Shown here one piece after another: positions 44,022 through 54,362 of a DNA stretch of 64,000 nt (position 1 is its first letter; each line of letters begins with the position of its first letter). Location of the stretch: the NCBI GenBank assembly GCA_963770375.1, contig CAVYPM010000005.1:1-64000 (forward strand), read 5' to 3'. A program made the translations under genes and the position numbers. The DNA comes from DASVBE01 sp963770375 (GTDB lineage: Bacteria; Actinomycetota; Actinomycetes; Streptosporangiales; Streptosporangiaceae). The notes beneath the pieces are model-generated. The model searched no databases, was not told the origin of the DNA, and saw nothing but the letters and a program-made list of their open reading frames with translations.

Positions 44022-45225
44022 CGGGCTCGCCGCCGCGCCAGACGCGCAGCGGCTTCAGGCCGTAGGACCAGGCGAACGAGCCCTCGTGGTCGGCGTCCCA
44101 GGCCACGATGTCGGCGTACCGGCCGCGGGACATCGCGCCGCGGTCCGACGCCCGCAGCGCGTGCGCCCCGCCGATCGTGGCGGCGCGCAGCGCCTCGGTG
44201 ACGCTCATCCCGAAGTAGCTCACCGCGAGGGCGACGACCAGCGGCATCGAGGTGATGCCGTTGCCGCCCGGGGTGTGGTCGGTGCCGAGCGCGACGGCCA
44301 CGCCCTTGTCCAGCAGCTCGCGGACCGGCGGCCGGCGGCCGGCCTCCATGGCCGAGCTCGGGCACAGCACCGCGGCCACCCCGGCCCGGGCCAGTGCGGC
44401 CACGTCGGAGTCGTCCGCGCCGTGCAGCAGGTCCGCCGACGCGCAGCCCATCTCGGCGGCGAGCAGGGCCGCGCCGTTGGGCGGCTCACCGCAGGCGTGC
44501 AGCCGGGGCAGCAGCCCGGCGGCCCGGCCCGCGCCCAGCACCCAGCGCGCTTCCCGGTCGGTGAACTGGCCGTCGTCGCAGTACACGTCGACGCTGTCGG
44601 CGCCCGCGGTGTGCGCGTCCGCGCACCAGGCGCCGACCGCGTCCACGTAGTCGTGGCGGCGGCCGAAGAACTCCGGCGGGATCGCGTGCGCGGCCAGGAA
44701 CGTGACGTGCACCCGCGGCATGCCCGGCTCGCCTTCCAGCGACCGCAGCAGCCGCACGTCGGCGAGCTCGCCGTCGCGGGTCAGGTGGTAGCCGGTCTTG
44801 GCCTCGATCGTGGTCGTGCCGGCGAGCAGCCAGCTGTGCAGCCGGGCCCGGACCCCGTTGCACAGGGTCCACGGGTCGGTTCCGCGGGTGACGGTGACGG
44901 TCGAGGTCAGCCCGCCGCCCGCGGCGGCGATCTCGGGGGCCGACGCGCCGCCCGAGCGCATGGCCAGCTCGGCCCACCGGTTGCCGGCGTAGACCGGGTG
45001 CGTGTGCGCGTCGATCAGGCCGGGCGTGACCAGGCCGCCGCCCAGGTTTTCCACCTGGTCGACGTCGACGATGTCCTCGATCACGCCGGGGATGCTGGAC
45101 GGCAGCTCGGCGGCGGGCCCGACCCAGGCGATGCGCTCGCCCTGGGTCAGGATGGCGGCGTTGCTCCACACTTCGGAGCCGGTCCACAGCCGGCCGATGT
45201 TGGTGAGCAGCCGCACGTTCACCAT
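44014..45225 (-). CDS. hutI: imidazolonepropionase
   Basis: 403 aa amidohydrolase of histidine degradation (imidazolone-5-propionate to N-formimidoyl-L-glutamate). The metal-binding HxH is LIDAHTHPVYAGNRWAELAM (residues about 71-90), with TTIEAKTGYHLT later and the catalytic Asp in ALGTDHTPGGNGITSMPLVV. The expected LHADE-like motif reads LHACGEPPNGAALLAAEMGC, a variant worth checking. Start MVNVRLLTNIGRLWTGSEVW. Other hut genes are not adjacent in this window. Confidence 0.9.
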   Translation of the reverse strand: MVNVRLLTNIGRLWTGSEVWSNAAILTQGERIAWVGPAAELPSSIPGVIEDIVDVDQVENLGGGLVTPGLIDAHTHPVYAGNRWAELAMRSGGASAPEIAAAGGGLTSTVTVTRGTDPWTLCNGVRARLHSWLLAGTTTIEAKTGYHLTRDGELADVRLLRSLEGEPGMPRVHVTFLAAHAIPPEFFGRRHDYVDAVGAWCADAHTAGADSVDVYCDDGQFTDREARWVLGAGRAAGLLPRLHACGEPPNGAALLAAEMGCASADLLHGADDSDVAALARAGVAAVLCPSSAMEAGRRPPVRELLDKGVAVALGTDHTPGGNGITSMPLVVALAVSYFGMSVTEALRAATIGGAHALRASDRGAMSRGRYADIVAWDADHEGSFAWSYGLKPLRVWRGGEPVS

Positions 45226-45721
45226 CCGGCCTCCCCGGGGCGGACTGCCGTCCGGGGGCCGGGGGCCGGGAAGTCAGCAGCAGGCAGGCAGGCCAGCGGG
45301 CGGGCGCCACGGGCGACTGCCTGGTTAGCCATGCGGGTCACCTGCCACGACTCGTGCTGCGGGATCGCACCGGCAAAGGACTAGTGAAGCGGACCGCAGC
45401 TAGCGGCCGCAAGTGAACACCCCTGTCCGGTACTCCGACCAAACATATCGGTGGCGGTTACGTTATTGCACCGCCTGCCTCGTGTACAGGGCATATTACA
45501 AATCCACCCGGTGGATATTTACCGGTCCACGTGGCGATGATCAGGCTACCGCCCGCAGGCGGCGGCCGCGCCGTTTTCATGTTTGCGGCCGGAGGATCCC
45601 CGGGACCGCCGGCGGGCCTCCGCGAGCCGCCCGGCCGGCTGGCCGCCGGGGGCGAGCAGGGCTGCGGCGCGGCGCGGGCCGTCAGCCAGCAGCACCGGCG
45701 CGAAGCGGTCTTCGTGATTCA

Positions 45722-45743
45722 CGCATGTGCAGGTGCACATGCG
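45722..45743. repeat. 22-bp palindrome (operator-like)
   Basis: CGCATGTGCA and TGCACATGCG flank a central GG: perfect 10-bp arms with a 2-bp centre. The size and symmetry are like a transcription factor operator. It overlaps the possible start of the Cys-rich minus-strand peptide. Confidence 0.7.
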
Positions 45744-45941
45744 GCGATCGGGGCCGTCCCGCGCCGCATAATTTCGCGCCGGATGGCCATGAGCGTGACC
45801 GGCGGCCCGGCCGGCCCGCCCCGGCCACCGCCGCAGAACAGCTGTCACGCACCGGATACGGTCAGCTACATACAGACACCGGCGCCCCGCCGCCCGGGCA
45901 TTACCGAAAAGGGTTCTGTGCCATTTCCGCCCTAAATTCCG

Positions 45942-45971
45942 CCGGGCCGGGACATTGCTGTCCCGGCCCGG
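45942..45971 (-). terminator. hflX terminator hairpin
   Basis: CCGGGCCGGGACA (45942-45954) and TGTCCCGGCCCGG (45959-45971) form a perfect 13-bp stem with a 4-nt loop, starting 38 bp after the hflX stop on the minus strand. Confidence 0.7.
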
Positions 45972-46008
45972 ATGACTGGCCGCTGGGGCGGAATTCTTTC
46001 CTGGCCGG

Positions 46009-47481
46009 TTAAGAAATCCGGGCGGCCGCGGCAGCCTCGTGGCCTGCGGTCACGGCGGCCCGCCGGCCCGCCTCGGAGAGCTCCGCGGCGAGCGCCGGGG
46101 GCACCCGCGCGGTCAGCTCGGTGCCGTCCTGCCCGTGCGCCACGGCCACGACCTCGCCCTCGGCGTGCGCCCGGGAGACCAGGTCCCCGCGGTCGTACGG
46201 GACCAGCACGCAGACCTCGGTGTCCCGCCGGGGCAGCATCCGGTCCAGCTCGGCGCGCAGCTCGTCCAGGCCCGCGCCGGTCCGCGCGGACACCACGACC
46301 GCGCCCTTCTCGTCCGTGCGCAGCCCGGCCACCCCGGCCGGGTCGGCCAGGTCGGCCTTGTTGATGACGACGAGCTCGGGAACGTCGCCCGCGCCGATCT
46401 GGCCGAGCACCTCGCGGACCGCGGCCAGCTGCGCCGCCGGGTCCGCGTCGGAGCCGTCCACCACGTGCAGGATCAGGTCCGCGTCCGCGACCTCCTCCAG
46501 CGTGGACCGGAACGCCTCGACCAGCTGGTGCGGCAGGTGCCGGACGAACCCGACGGTGTCGGTCAGCGTGTACGGCCGGCCCGCCGGGGTGCGGGCCCGG
46601 CGGACCGCCGGGTCCAGGGTGGCGAACAGCGAGTTGTCGACCAGCAGGTCCGCCCCGGTCAGCCGGTTGAGCAGGCTGGACTTGCCCGCGTTGGTGTACC
46701 CGGCGATGGCCACCGACGGCACCTGGGCGCGGCGCCGCTGGCCGCGCTGCACCTCGCGGTTGGTGGCGAGATCGGCCAGCTCGTGGGTGAGCTTGGCGAT
46801 CCTGGCCCGGATCCGGCGCCGGTCGGTCTCGATCTTGGTCTCACCGGGGCCGCGGGTGCCGATCCCGCCGCCGCCGGCCACCCGGCCGCCGGCCTGCCGG
46901 GACAGGGACTCGCCCCAGCCGCGCAGCCGCGGCAGCAGGTACTGCAGCTGGGCCAGCTCGACCTGGGCCTTGCCCTCCTTGCTGCGGGCGTGCTGGGCGA
47001 AGATGTCCAGGATCAGCGCGGTCCTGTCGATGACCTTGACCCCCACCACGCCCTCCAGCTTGCGCAGCTGGCCGGGGGTGAGCTCGCCGTCGCAGATGAC
47101 GGTGTCCGCGCCGGAGCCGGCGACGACACCGGCCAGCTCACGGGCCTTGCCCGAGCCGACGTAGGTGGCCGCGTCCGGGCGGCTGCGGCGCTGGATCAGG
47201 CCGTCGAGTACCTCCGAGCCGGCCGTCTCGGCGAGCAGGGACAGCTCGCGCAGCGAGTTCTCCGCGCTGGCCAGGGTGCCCTCGGTCCACACGCCCATCA
47301 GCACCACGCGCTCCAGCCGGAGTGCCCGGTACTCGACCTCGCTGACGTCCTGCAGCTCGGTGGACAGGCCCGCGACCCGCCGCAGCGCATGCCGGTCCTC
47401 GAGGTCCAGCTCACCGGTGCCGGGCTGGAACTGCGGGTCAGCAGGGCCAGGGAACGGTTCGTATGCTGCGGTCATTGCCAT
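46009..47481 (-). CDS. hflX: GTPase HflX
   Basis: 490 aa from ATG 47481; ATG 47475 (better spaced to AGGAT) and an upstream ATG at 47550 are alternatives. The N-terminal HflX domain has ERVVLMGVWTEGTLASAENS and RPDAATYVGSGKARELAGVV. A Gly-rich linker (GGRVAGGGGIGTRGPGETKI) precedes the G domain: G1 GYTNAGKSS, G3 DTVGFVRHLPHQLVEAF, G4 NKAD. HflX splits stalled or heat-stressed 70S ribosomes. In most actinomycetes it follows dapF directly; here the glycolate cluster lies between. Confidence 0.93.
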   Translation of the reverse strand: MAMTAAYEPFPGPADPQFQPGTGELDLEDRHALRRVAGLSTELQDVSEVEYRALRLERVVLMGVWTEGTLASAENSLRELSLLAETAGSEVLDGLIQRRSRPDAATYVGSGKARELAGVVAGSGADTVICDGELTPGQLRKLEGVVGVKVIDRTALILDIFAQHARSKEGKAQVELAQLQYLLPRLRGWGESLSRQAGGRVAGGGGIGTRGPGETKIETDRRRIRARIAKLTHELADLATNREVQRGQRRRAQVPSVAIAGYTNAGKSSLLNRLTGADLLVDNSLFATLDPAVRRARTPAGRPYTLTDTVGFVRHLPHQLVEAFRSTLEEVADADLILHVVDGSDADPAAQLAAVREVLGQIGAGDVPELVVINKADLADPAGVAGLRTDEKGAVVVSARTGAGLDELRAELDRMLPRRDTEVCVLVPYDRGDLVSRAHAEGEVVAVAHGQDGTELTARVPPALAAELSEAGRRAAVTAGHEAAAAARIS

Positions 47482-47634
47482 CCTGAGGTCGGTTGGGCAG
47501 GTCGGCGGGGTGATCTGCCGATAGTGCCACGTCTGCGCCGTCGCACTCATCTCAATAACGCCCGGGCGAGGCGAGTTGTGCCCGTCCTGTTAGCGTCGGG
47601 ACATCATCGCCAGCCCCGGCCGAGGGAGCATCGC

Positions 47635-49239
47635 ATGCCTGGTAGCGACGGAATCGAGGTCACCGGCCCGCACGGGGACCGTTACGACGAGATCCTCACC
47701 CCGGACGCGCTGGCCCTGGTGGCCCGGCTGCAGCGGGAGCTCGGCCCGCGCCGGGCCGAGCTGCTGGCGGCCAGGGACCGCCGCCAGGAGGCCCTGTCGG
47801 CCGGCGGCACGCTGGAGTTCCTGGCCGGCACCCAGGCGATCAGGGACGACGGGTCCTGGCGGGTCGCGCCGCCCGCGCCCGGGCTGGTCGACCGCCGGGT
47901 GGAGATCACCGGGCCGACCGACAGGAAGATGACGATCAACGCGCTGAACTCCGGCGCCAAGGTGTGGCTGGCCGACTTCGAGGACGCCAACACCCCGCTG
48001 TGGGACAACATGGTCACCGGCCAGCTGAACCTCAGGGACGCGCTGGACCGCACCATCGACTTCATCAGCGACGAGGGCAAGGCCTACCAGCTCCGCCCGG
48101 ACGAGGAGCTGGCCACGATCGTGGTCCGGCCGCGCGGCTGGCACCTGGACGAGAAGCACCTGCTGATCGACGGCCAGCGCACCTCGGGCAGCCTGTTCGA
48201 CTTCGGGATGTACTTCTTCCACTGCGCGCAGCGCCAGCTGGACAAGGGCAAGGGCCCGTACTTCTACCTGGCCAAGATGGAGAGCCACCTGGAGGCCCGG
48301 CTGTGGAACGACGCGTTCCGCATCGCCCAGGAGGCACTCGGCATTCCCCAGGGCACGATCCGGGCCACCGTGCTGATCGAGACGATCCCGGCCGCGTTCG
48401 AGATGGAGGAGATCCTCTGGGAGCTGCGCGAGCACAGCGCGGGCCTGAACGCGGGCCGCTGGGACTACCTGTTCTCGATCATCAAGAAGTTCCGCACCCG
48501 GGGCCGTGACTTCGTGCTGCCCGAGCGCAACGCGGTGACGATGACCGCGCCGATGATGCGCGCCTACACCGAGCTGCTGGTGCGCACCTGCCACAAGCGC
48601 GGCGCGCACGCGATGGGCGGCATGGCCGCGTTCATCCCCAGCCGCCGCGACCCGCAGGTCAACGAGGTGGCGCTGGCCAAGGTGCGCGACGACAAGACCC
48701 GCGAGAGCCGGGACGGCTTCGACGGCTCCTGGGTGGCCCACCCGGACCTGGTCCCGATCTGCCGCGAGGTGTTCGACGGCGTGCTCGGCGACCGGCCGAA
48801 CCAGCTCGGCAAGCTGCGCGAGGAGGTCTCGGTGGACCCCGCCGACCTGCTCGCGGTGGCCAAGACGCCGGGTGAGATCACCGAGGCCGGGCTGCGCAGC
48901 AACATCAGCGTGGGGCTGCAGTACCTGGCCAACTGGCTGGCCGGCACCGGCGCCGTGGCGATCTTCAACCTGATGGAGGACGCGGCCACCGCGGAGATCT
49001 CCCGGTCCCAGATCTGGCAGTGGCTGCACAACGACATCACGCTGGCGGACGGCCCGCTGGTCACCCCGGACCTGGTCAACCAGCTGATCGGCGAGGAACT
49101 GACGAAGATCCGCGCGGCGTCCGGCGACGCGTTCGACGAGGCCGGCTACGAGCAGGCGGTGGCACTGTTCCGCGAGGTCGCGCTGGCCGACGACTACGCC
49201 GACTTCCTCACGATCCCGGCCTACGAGCGTATGCCCTGA
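47635..49239 (+). CDS. aceB: malate synthase A
   Basis: 534 aa, TIM-barrel malate synthase condensing glyoxylate with acetyl-CoA to malate. Family blocks: ITGPTDRKMTINALNSGAKV, WLADFEDANTPLWDNMVTGQ, IRATVLIETIPAAFEMEEIL (metal-binding acids), RNAVTMTAPMMRAYTELLV and HDITLADG near the C-terminus with the catalytic Asp region. GAGGG lies upstream of ATG 47635. No isocitrate lyase is adjacent; the following glcDEF supplies glyoxylate from glycolate instead. Divergent from hflX. Confidence 0.95.
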   Translation: MPGSDGIEVTGPHGDRYDEILTPDALALVARLQRELGPRRAELLAARDRRQEALSAGGTLEFLAGTQAIRDDGSWRVAPPAPGLVDRRVEITGPTDRKMTINALNSGAKVWLADFEDANTPLWDNMVTGQLNLRDALDRTIDFISDEGKAYQLRPDEELATIVVRPRGWHLDEKHLLIDGQRTSGSLFDFGMYFFHCAQRQLDKGKGPYFYLAKMESHLEARLWNDAFRIAQEALGIPQGTIRATVLIETIPAAFEMEEILWELREHSAGLNAGRWDYLFSIIKKFRTRGRDFVLPERNAVTMTAPMMRAYTELLVRTCHKRGAHAMGGMAAFIPSRRDPQVNEVALAKVRDDKTRESRDGFDGSWVAHPDLVPICREVFDGVLGDRPNQLGKLREEVSVDPADLLAVAKTPGEITEAGLRSNISVGLQYLANWLAGTGAVAIFNLMEDAATAEISRSQIWQWLHNDITLADGPLVTPDLVNQLIGEELTKIRAASGDAFDEAGYEQAVALFREVALADDYADFLTIPAYERMP

Positions 49240-49327
49240 GCGGGATGCGGCCGTCGGCCAGCCGTAACTGGCCAACCGGCCGTCACAGGAGCACCCTGAG
49301 TAGAGGAGCGACCTGAGCGAGGCACCG

Positions 49328-50791
49328 ATGGCGACGACCCTGAGCCGGCTGGCCGCGGAGCTGTCCGCGATCTGCGGCCCGGCCAGCGTGCTTGACGACC
49401 CGCTCGAGCTGCGTACCTACGAGTGCGACGGGCTGACCTCGCACCGGGCCAGCCCCGGGCTGGTGGTGCTGCCGGAGGTCGCCGAGCAGGTCGCCGCGGT
49501 GGTCGCCGCGTGCGCCCGGGCGGGCGTGCCGTTCGTGGCCCGCGGCTCGGGCACCGGCCTGTCCGGCGGGGCGCTGCCGCGCACCGACGGCGTGCTGATC
49601 GTCATGTCGAAGATGCGCCGGATCATCTCGGTCGACCCGGCCAGCCGCCGGGCGATCGTCGAGCCGGGCGTGACCAACCTCGCCGTCAGCCAGGCGGTGG
49701 CCGCCTACGGCCTGTTCTACGCCCCGGACCCGTCCAGCCAGGTGGTCTGCTCGGTCGGCGGCAACGTGGCGGAGAACTCCGGCGGCGCGCACTGCCTCAA
49801 GCACGGGTTCACCGTGCACCACGTCACCGGGCTGCAGGTGGTCACCCCGTCCGGCGAGCTGACCTGGCTGGGCGACGGCACCGGCGCGGCGCCCGGGTAC
49901 GACCTGGTCGGCATGTTCACCGGCTCGGAGGGCACGCTCGGCATCGTCACCAAGATCGTGGTGAAGCTGACCAGGATCCCCGAGGCGGTCACCACCCTGC
50001 TGGCCGCCTTCGGCACCACCGGGCAGGGCGGCGCGGCGGTGTCCGCGATCATCGGCGCCGGCATCCTGCCCGCCGCGATCGAGATGATGGACGCCCTGGC
50101 CATCGAGGCCGCCGAGGCGGCGGTGCACTGCCGCTACCCGGAGGGCTACGGTGCGGTGCTGATCGTCGAGCTGGACGGCCCGGCCGCGGACGTGGACCGG
50201 GAGACCGCCGCGGTCCGCGCGATCTGCGAGCAGCACGGGGCGGGCGAGATCCGCGCCGCGGCCAGCGCGGCCGAGCGCCAGGTCATCTGGGCCGGCCGCA
50301 AGTCCGCGTTCGCGGCGGTCGGCCGGATCAGCCCGGCCTACATCGTGCAGGACGGCGTGGTGCCGCGGACCGCGCTGCCGTCCGTGCTCGACAAGATCGC
50401 CGAGCTGTCCGCGGCGTCCGGCGTCCGGGTGGCCAACGTGTTCCACGCCGGCGACGGGAACCTGCACCCGCTGGTGCTCTTCGACGACAGTCAGCCCGGC
50501 GCCGCCGAGGCGGCCGAGGAGGTGTCCGGCGCGATCCTCGACCTGTGCATCGAGGCGGGCGGGTCGATCACCGGCGAGCACGGGGTCGGCACCGACAAGT
50601 CGAAGTACATGACGAAGATGTTCACCGGCCCGGATCTGGAGACCATGCAGCTGCTCCGCTGCGCGCTGGACCCCGGCGCCCTGTGCAACCCGGGCAAGAT
50701 CTTCCCGACGCCGCGGCTGTGCGGGGAGGTCCCCGGCATCCGGCGGGCACCGCACCCACTGGTAGCCAGCGGCACGATTGAGCAGTTTTAG
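49328..50791 (+). CDS. glcD: glycolate oxidase subunit GlcD (FAD-linked)
   Basis: 487 aa. FAD-binding type 4 domain with VPFVARGSGTGLSGGALPRT and CSVGGNVAENSGGAHCLKHG, MFTGSEGTLGIVTKIVVKLT, and C-terminal NVFHAGDGNLHPLVLF and GSITGEHGVGTDKSKYMTKM. It oxidises glycolate (or D-lactate) to glyoxylate (or pyruvate) with electrons passing to GlcE/GlcF and the quinone pool. 88 bp after aceB, same strand, so probably one pathway operon. Confidence 0.93.
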   Translation: MATTLSRLAAELSAICGPASVLDDPLELRTYECDGLTSHRASPGLVVLPEVAEQVAAVVAACARAGVPFVARGSGTGLSGGALPRTDGVLIVMSKMRRIISVDPASRRAIVEPGVTNLAVSQAVAAYGLFYAPDPSSQVVCSVGGNVAENSGGAHCLKHGFTVHHVTGLQVVTPSGELTWLGDGTGAAPGYDLVGMFTGSEGTLGIVTKIVVKLTRIPEAVTTLLAAFGTTGQGGAAVSAIIGAGILPAAIEMMDALAIEAAEAAVHCRYPEGYGAVLIVELDGPAADVDRETAAVRAICEQHGAGEIRAAASAAERQVIWAGRKSAFAAVGRISPAYIVQDGVVPRTALPSVLDKIAELSAASGVRVANVFHAGDGNLHPLVLFDDSQPGAAEAAEEVSGAILDLCIEAGGSITGEHGVGTDKSKYMTKMFTGPDLETMQLLRCALDPGALCNPGKIFPTPRLCGEVPGIRRAPHPLVASGTIEQF

Positions 50792-50817
50792 ATGGATTAC
50801 GGTTCCGGGGCAAGCGG

Positions 50818-52143
50818 GTGCCGGTGACTACCCCGGTCCCGGCAGCACTGAGCCAGGCCTGCGCCGCGGTCCGCCCGGCCGGCCCGGCGGACGCGGTGGC
50901 CGGGGTCACGCCGTCCTGGGTGGCCCGCCCGGCCTCCACGGCCGAGCTGGGCGCGGTGCTGGCGGCCGCGGCCGGGCTGAACCTGGCCAGCGTGCCCCGC
51001 GGCACCGGCACCAAGCTGGCCTGGGGCCGCCCGCCGGACCGCTGCGACCTGGTCGTCGACATGCTCGGCCTGGACCAGGTGCTCGAGCACGAGGCCGGCG
51101 ACCTGGTGGCCAGGGTCCAGGCCGGGATACGGATCAGCGAGCTGGCCGCCGTGCTCGGCCGGGCCGGCCAGGAACTGGCCCTGGACGTGCCGTCCCAGCC
51201 GGCCAGCGGCAACGGCGACGGCGACGGTGGCCGTGGCACCGTCGGCGGCGTGCTGGCCACCGGGCTGGCCGGGCCGCGGCGGCTGCGCTTCGGCGCGCCG
51301 CGGGACCTGATCATCGGGATCACGATGGTCCGCGCGGACGGCCAGATCGCGCACTCCGGCGGCAAGGTGGTCAAGAACGTGGCCGGCTACGACCTGGGCA
51401 AGCTGCTCGCGGGCAGCTACGGCACGCTCGGCGTCATCGCCGAGGCCGCGTTCCGGCTGCACCCGGTGCCCGCCGCGGCCGCCTGGGTGAGCGCCACCGC
51501 GGACGGCGCGGCCGCCGCCCAGCGGCTGATGGCCACCGCCGCGGACTCGCCGCTGGCGCCGTCCGCGGCCGAGCTGGACCAGGCCGGGCGCGGCCAGCCG
51601 CTGCGGGCGGCGGTGCTGCTCGAAGGCGACCCGGACGGGGTGGCCGAGCGGGCCGGGCAGCTGCGCGGCCTGCTCGCCGGGGCCGGCGGCGCGGACGTGA
51701 CGGTGGCCGGGGGCCCGCCGGACTGGTGGGGCCGGGCCGGGGTGGCCGATCTGGACCAGACCCTGGTCCGGATCGCGTTCTGGGCCGGTGAGCTGGCCGA
51801 GGTGGCCCGGGCGGTGGACGACGCGGCCGCGGCCGCGGGCCTGAACCCGGCCCTGGGCGGGTCGGCCGCGGCCGGCGTGCTGCACGCCCGGCTGCCCGCC
51901 TCCGCGGAGCCCGCCGCGGTGGCCGGCTTCGTCACCGCGCTGCGCGCCGCCCGGCCGCTGGCCGGCACCGGCGAGGCGCCCCCGGCCCGCGGCAGCGCGG
52001 TCGTGCTGCACGCCCCGCCCGCGGTCCGGGCCGCGGTCGACGTGTGGGGCCCGGTGCCGTCCGCGCCGCTGATGCGCGCGATCAAGGACCAGTTCGACCC
52101 GGCCCGCCGCCTGTCCCCCGGCCGCTTCGCCGCCGGAATCTGA
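50818..52143 (+). CDS. glcE: glycolate oxidase subunit GlcE (FAD-binding)
   Basis: 441 aa from GTG 50818. It has the short FAD-binding domain typical of GlcE (ASVPRGTGTKLAWGRPPDRC, GTVGGVLATGLAGPRRLRFG, GGKVVKNVAGYDLGKLLAGS) and an Ala-rich C-terminal part ending DQFDPARRLSPGRFAAGI. It lacks the C-terminal catalytic blocks of GlcD, as expected for the companion subunit. 27 bp after glcD. Confidence 0.92.
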   Translation: MPVTTPVPAALSQACAAVRPAGPADAVAGVTPSWVARPASTAELGAVLAAAAGLNLASVPRGTGTKLAWGRPPDRCDLVVDMLGLDQVLEHEAGDLVARVQAGIRISELAAVLGRAGQELALDVPSQPASGNGDGDGGRGTVGGVLATGLAGPRRLRFGAPRDLIIGITMVRADGQIAHSGGKVVKNVAGYDLGKLLAGSYGTLGVIAEAAFRLHPVPAAAAWVSATADGAAAAQRLMATAADSPLAPSAAELDQAGRGQPLRAAVLLEGDPDGVAERAGQLRGLLAGAGGADVTVAGGPPDWWGRAGVADLDQTLVRIAFWAGELAEVARAVDDAAAAAGLNPALGGSAAAGVLHARLPASAEPAAVAGFVTALRAARPLAGTGEAPPARGSAVVLHAPPAVRAAVDVWGPVPSAPLMRAIKDQFDPARRLSPGRFAAGI

Positions 52144-52173
52144 GCCCGGGAACCTGACCAAGGAGGGACGCCG

Positions 52174-53575
<1,402 letters not shown>

Positions 53576-53577
<2 letters not shown>

Positions 53578-53610
53578 CGTCGGCTGACGTCCCAGCGGCG
53601 TCATGATGCC
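53576..53610. promoter_or_regulatory. upstream GACGTC-rich operator array
   Basis: GACGTC at 53576-53581 and again at 53586-53591 (10-bp period), then GCGTCATGATGCC at about 53598-53610, followed by the palindrome GTCAGCTGAC. The same elements recur at 53728-53756. They probably bind the ribbon-helix-helix protein encoded downstream. Confidence 0.5.
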
Positions 53611-53720
53611 GTCAGCTGACATCAGCCGTGGTAACGGGTCTGACCAGGCAAAATACCGTAATCCTAAAGTCCGGTGCCGCCTGAAAGCAGTGTGACTCCA
53701 TAAGTTCCGGCATATCTGAG

Positions 53721-53750
53721 TTGACAAGACGTCATAGATGACGTCATGAT
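53721..53750 (+). promoter_or_regulatory. promoter with operator repeats, probably leaderless
   Basis: TTGACA (53721-53726) and CATGAT (53745-53750) are spaced by 18 bp; transcription would start at or next to the ATG at 53757. Two direct copies of GACGTCAT (53728-53735 and 53740-53747), 12 bp apart, fill the spacer, so a bound repressor would block RNA polymerase. Confidence 0.6.
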
Positions 53751-53756
53751 GATGCC

Positions 53757-54251
53757 ATGGAATTGAAGGATTACTCCGACGCCCTCCGCGGGGAGCTGGC
53801 CGCGATCACCCGGTTCGCGAACGAGGAAGTCGCCCGGGCCGGCCAGATGCTCGCTGAGGCGCTGGACTCGTCGGTTCAGCTGGCCCTGCTGGACGTGCTG
53901 TCCGCAGCCGCCGCGGAGATCACCTCCGAGCTGGACGACATCGTGGTCGAGGTCCGGCTGGCCGGCGGCGAGCCGACGTTCAACGTCAGCCACACCGCGC
54001 CCGAGCCGGCGGCCGAGCCGGCCCCGGCCGAGGCGGCCGGCGACGAGTCGGGGTCGGCCCGGATCACGTTCCGGCTGCCCGACGCGCTCAAGGGCCGGAT
54101 CGAGGCCGCCGCCGCGGCCCAGCACCTGTCGGTCAACACCTGGCTGGTCCGCGCGGCCAGCCAGGCCCTGGACTCCCCGTCCGGGGCGCCGCGGCCGCCG
54201 TTCTCCAAGCGCGGCCCCGGCCAGCGGATCACCGGCTACGCCCGCAGCTAA
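53757..54251 (+). CDS. ribbon-helix-helix / HicB-like antitoxin-type protein
   Basis: 164 aa from ATG 53757. The N-terminal helical domain (MELKDYSDALRGELAAITRF, ANEEVARAGQMLAEALDSSV) is unlike other parts of HicB. After an Ala/Pro/Glu linker comes an Arc/MetJ-type RHH domain (ARITFRLPDALKGRIEAAAA, HLSVNTWLVRAASQAL; residues about 100-140) and a basic tail. HicB-family and RHH antitoxins bind palindromic operators of their own promoters, which fits the GACGTCAT repeats immediately upstream. No toxin gene follows; the DUF4097 gene does. Confidence 0.8.
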   Translation: MELKDYSDALRGELAAITRFANEEVARAGQMLAEALDSSVQLALLDVLSAAAAEITSELDDIVVEVRLAGGEPTFNVSHTAPEPAAEPAPAEAAGDESGSARITFRLPDALKGRIEAAAAAQHLSVNTWLVRAASQALDSPSGAPRPPFSKRGPGQRITGYARS

Positions 54252-54362
54252 CCCACCCCATCCGGCACCACACCACTCCCAACGCCCGGCCCGGGCACTT
54301 CACCTGGGCTTGGCGTGCCCGCACGGCGGCATCCGCCGCCGCAGAACGCAAAGGACACCGTT

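Larger units (their letters stand above)
45226..46008. other. 783-bp gene-poor region
   Basis: There is no convincing gene. A minus-strand frame from about 45738 could encode a 64-aa Cys-rich peptide (MCTCTCVNHEDRFAPVLLAD), with high GC at codon position three but no ribosome binding site. The region also holds a 22-bp palindrome (45722-45743) overlapping that possible start, and the hflX terminator hairpin (45942-45971). AT-rich patches around 45440-45520 suggest promoters or foreign DNA. Confidence 0.45.

Noticed and set aside
46039..47634. Very long plus-strand extension upstream of malate synthase
   Set aside because: The extension is antisense to hflX and has no family sequence; the start at 47635 has a good ribosome binding site.
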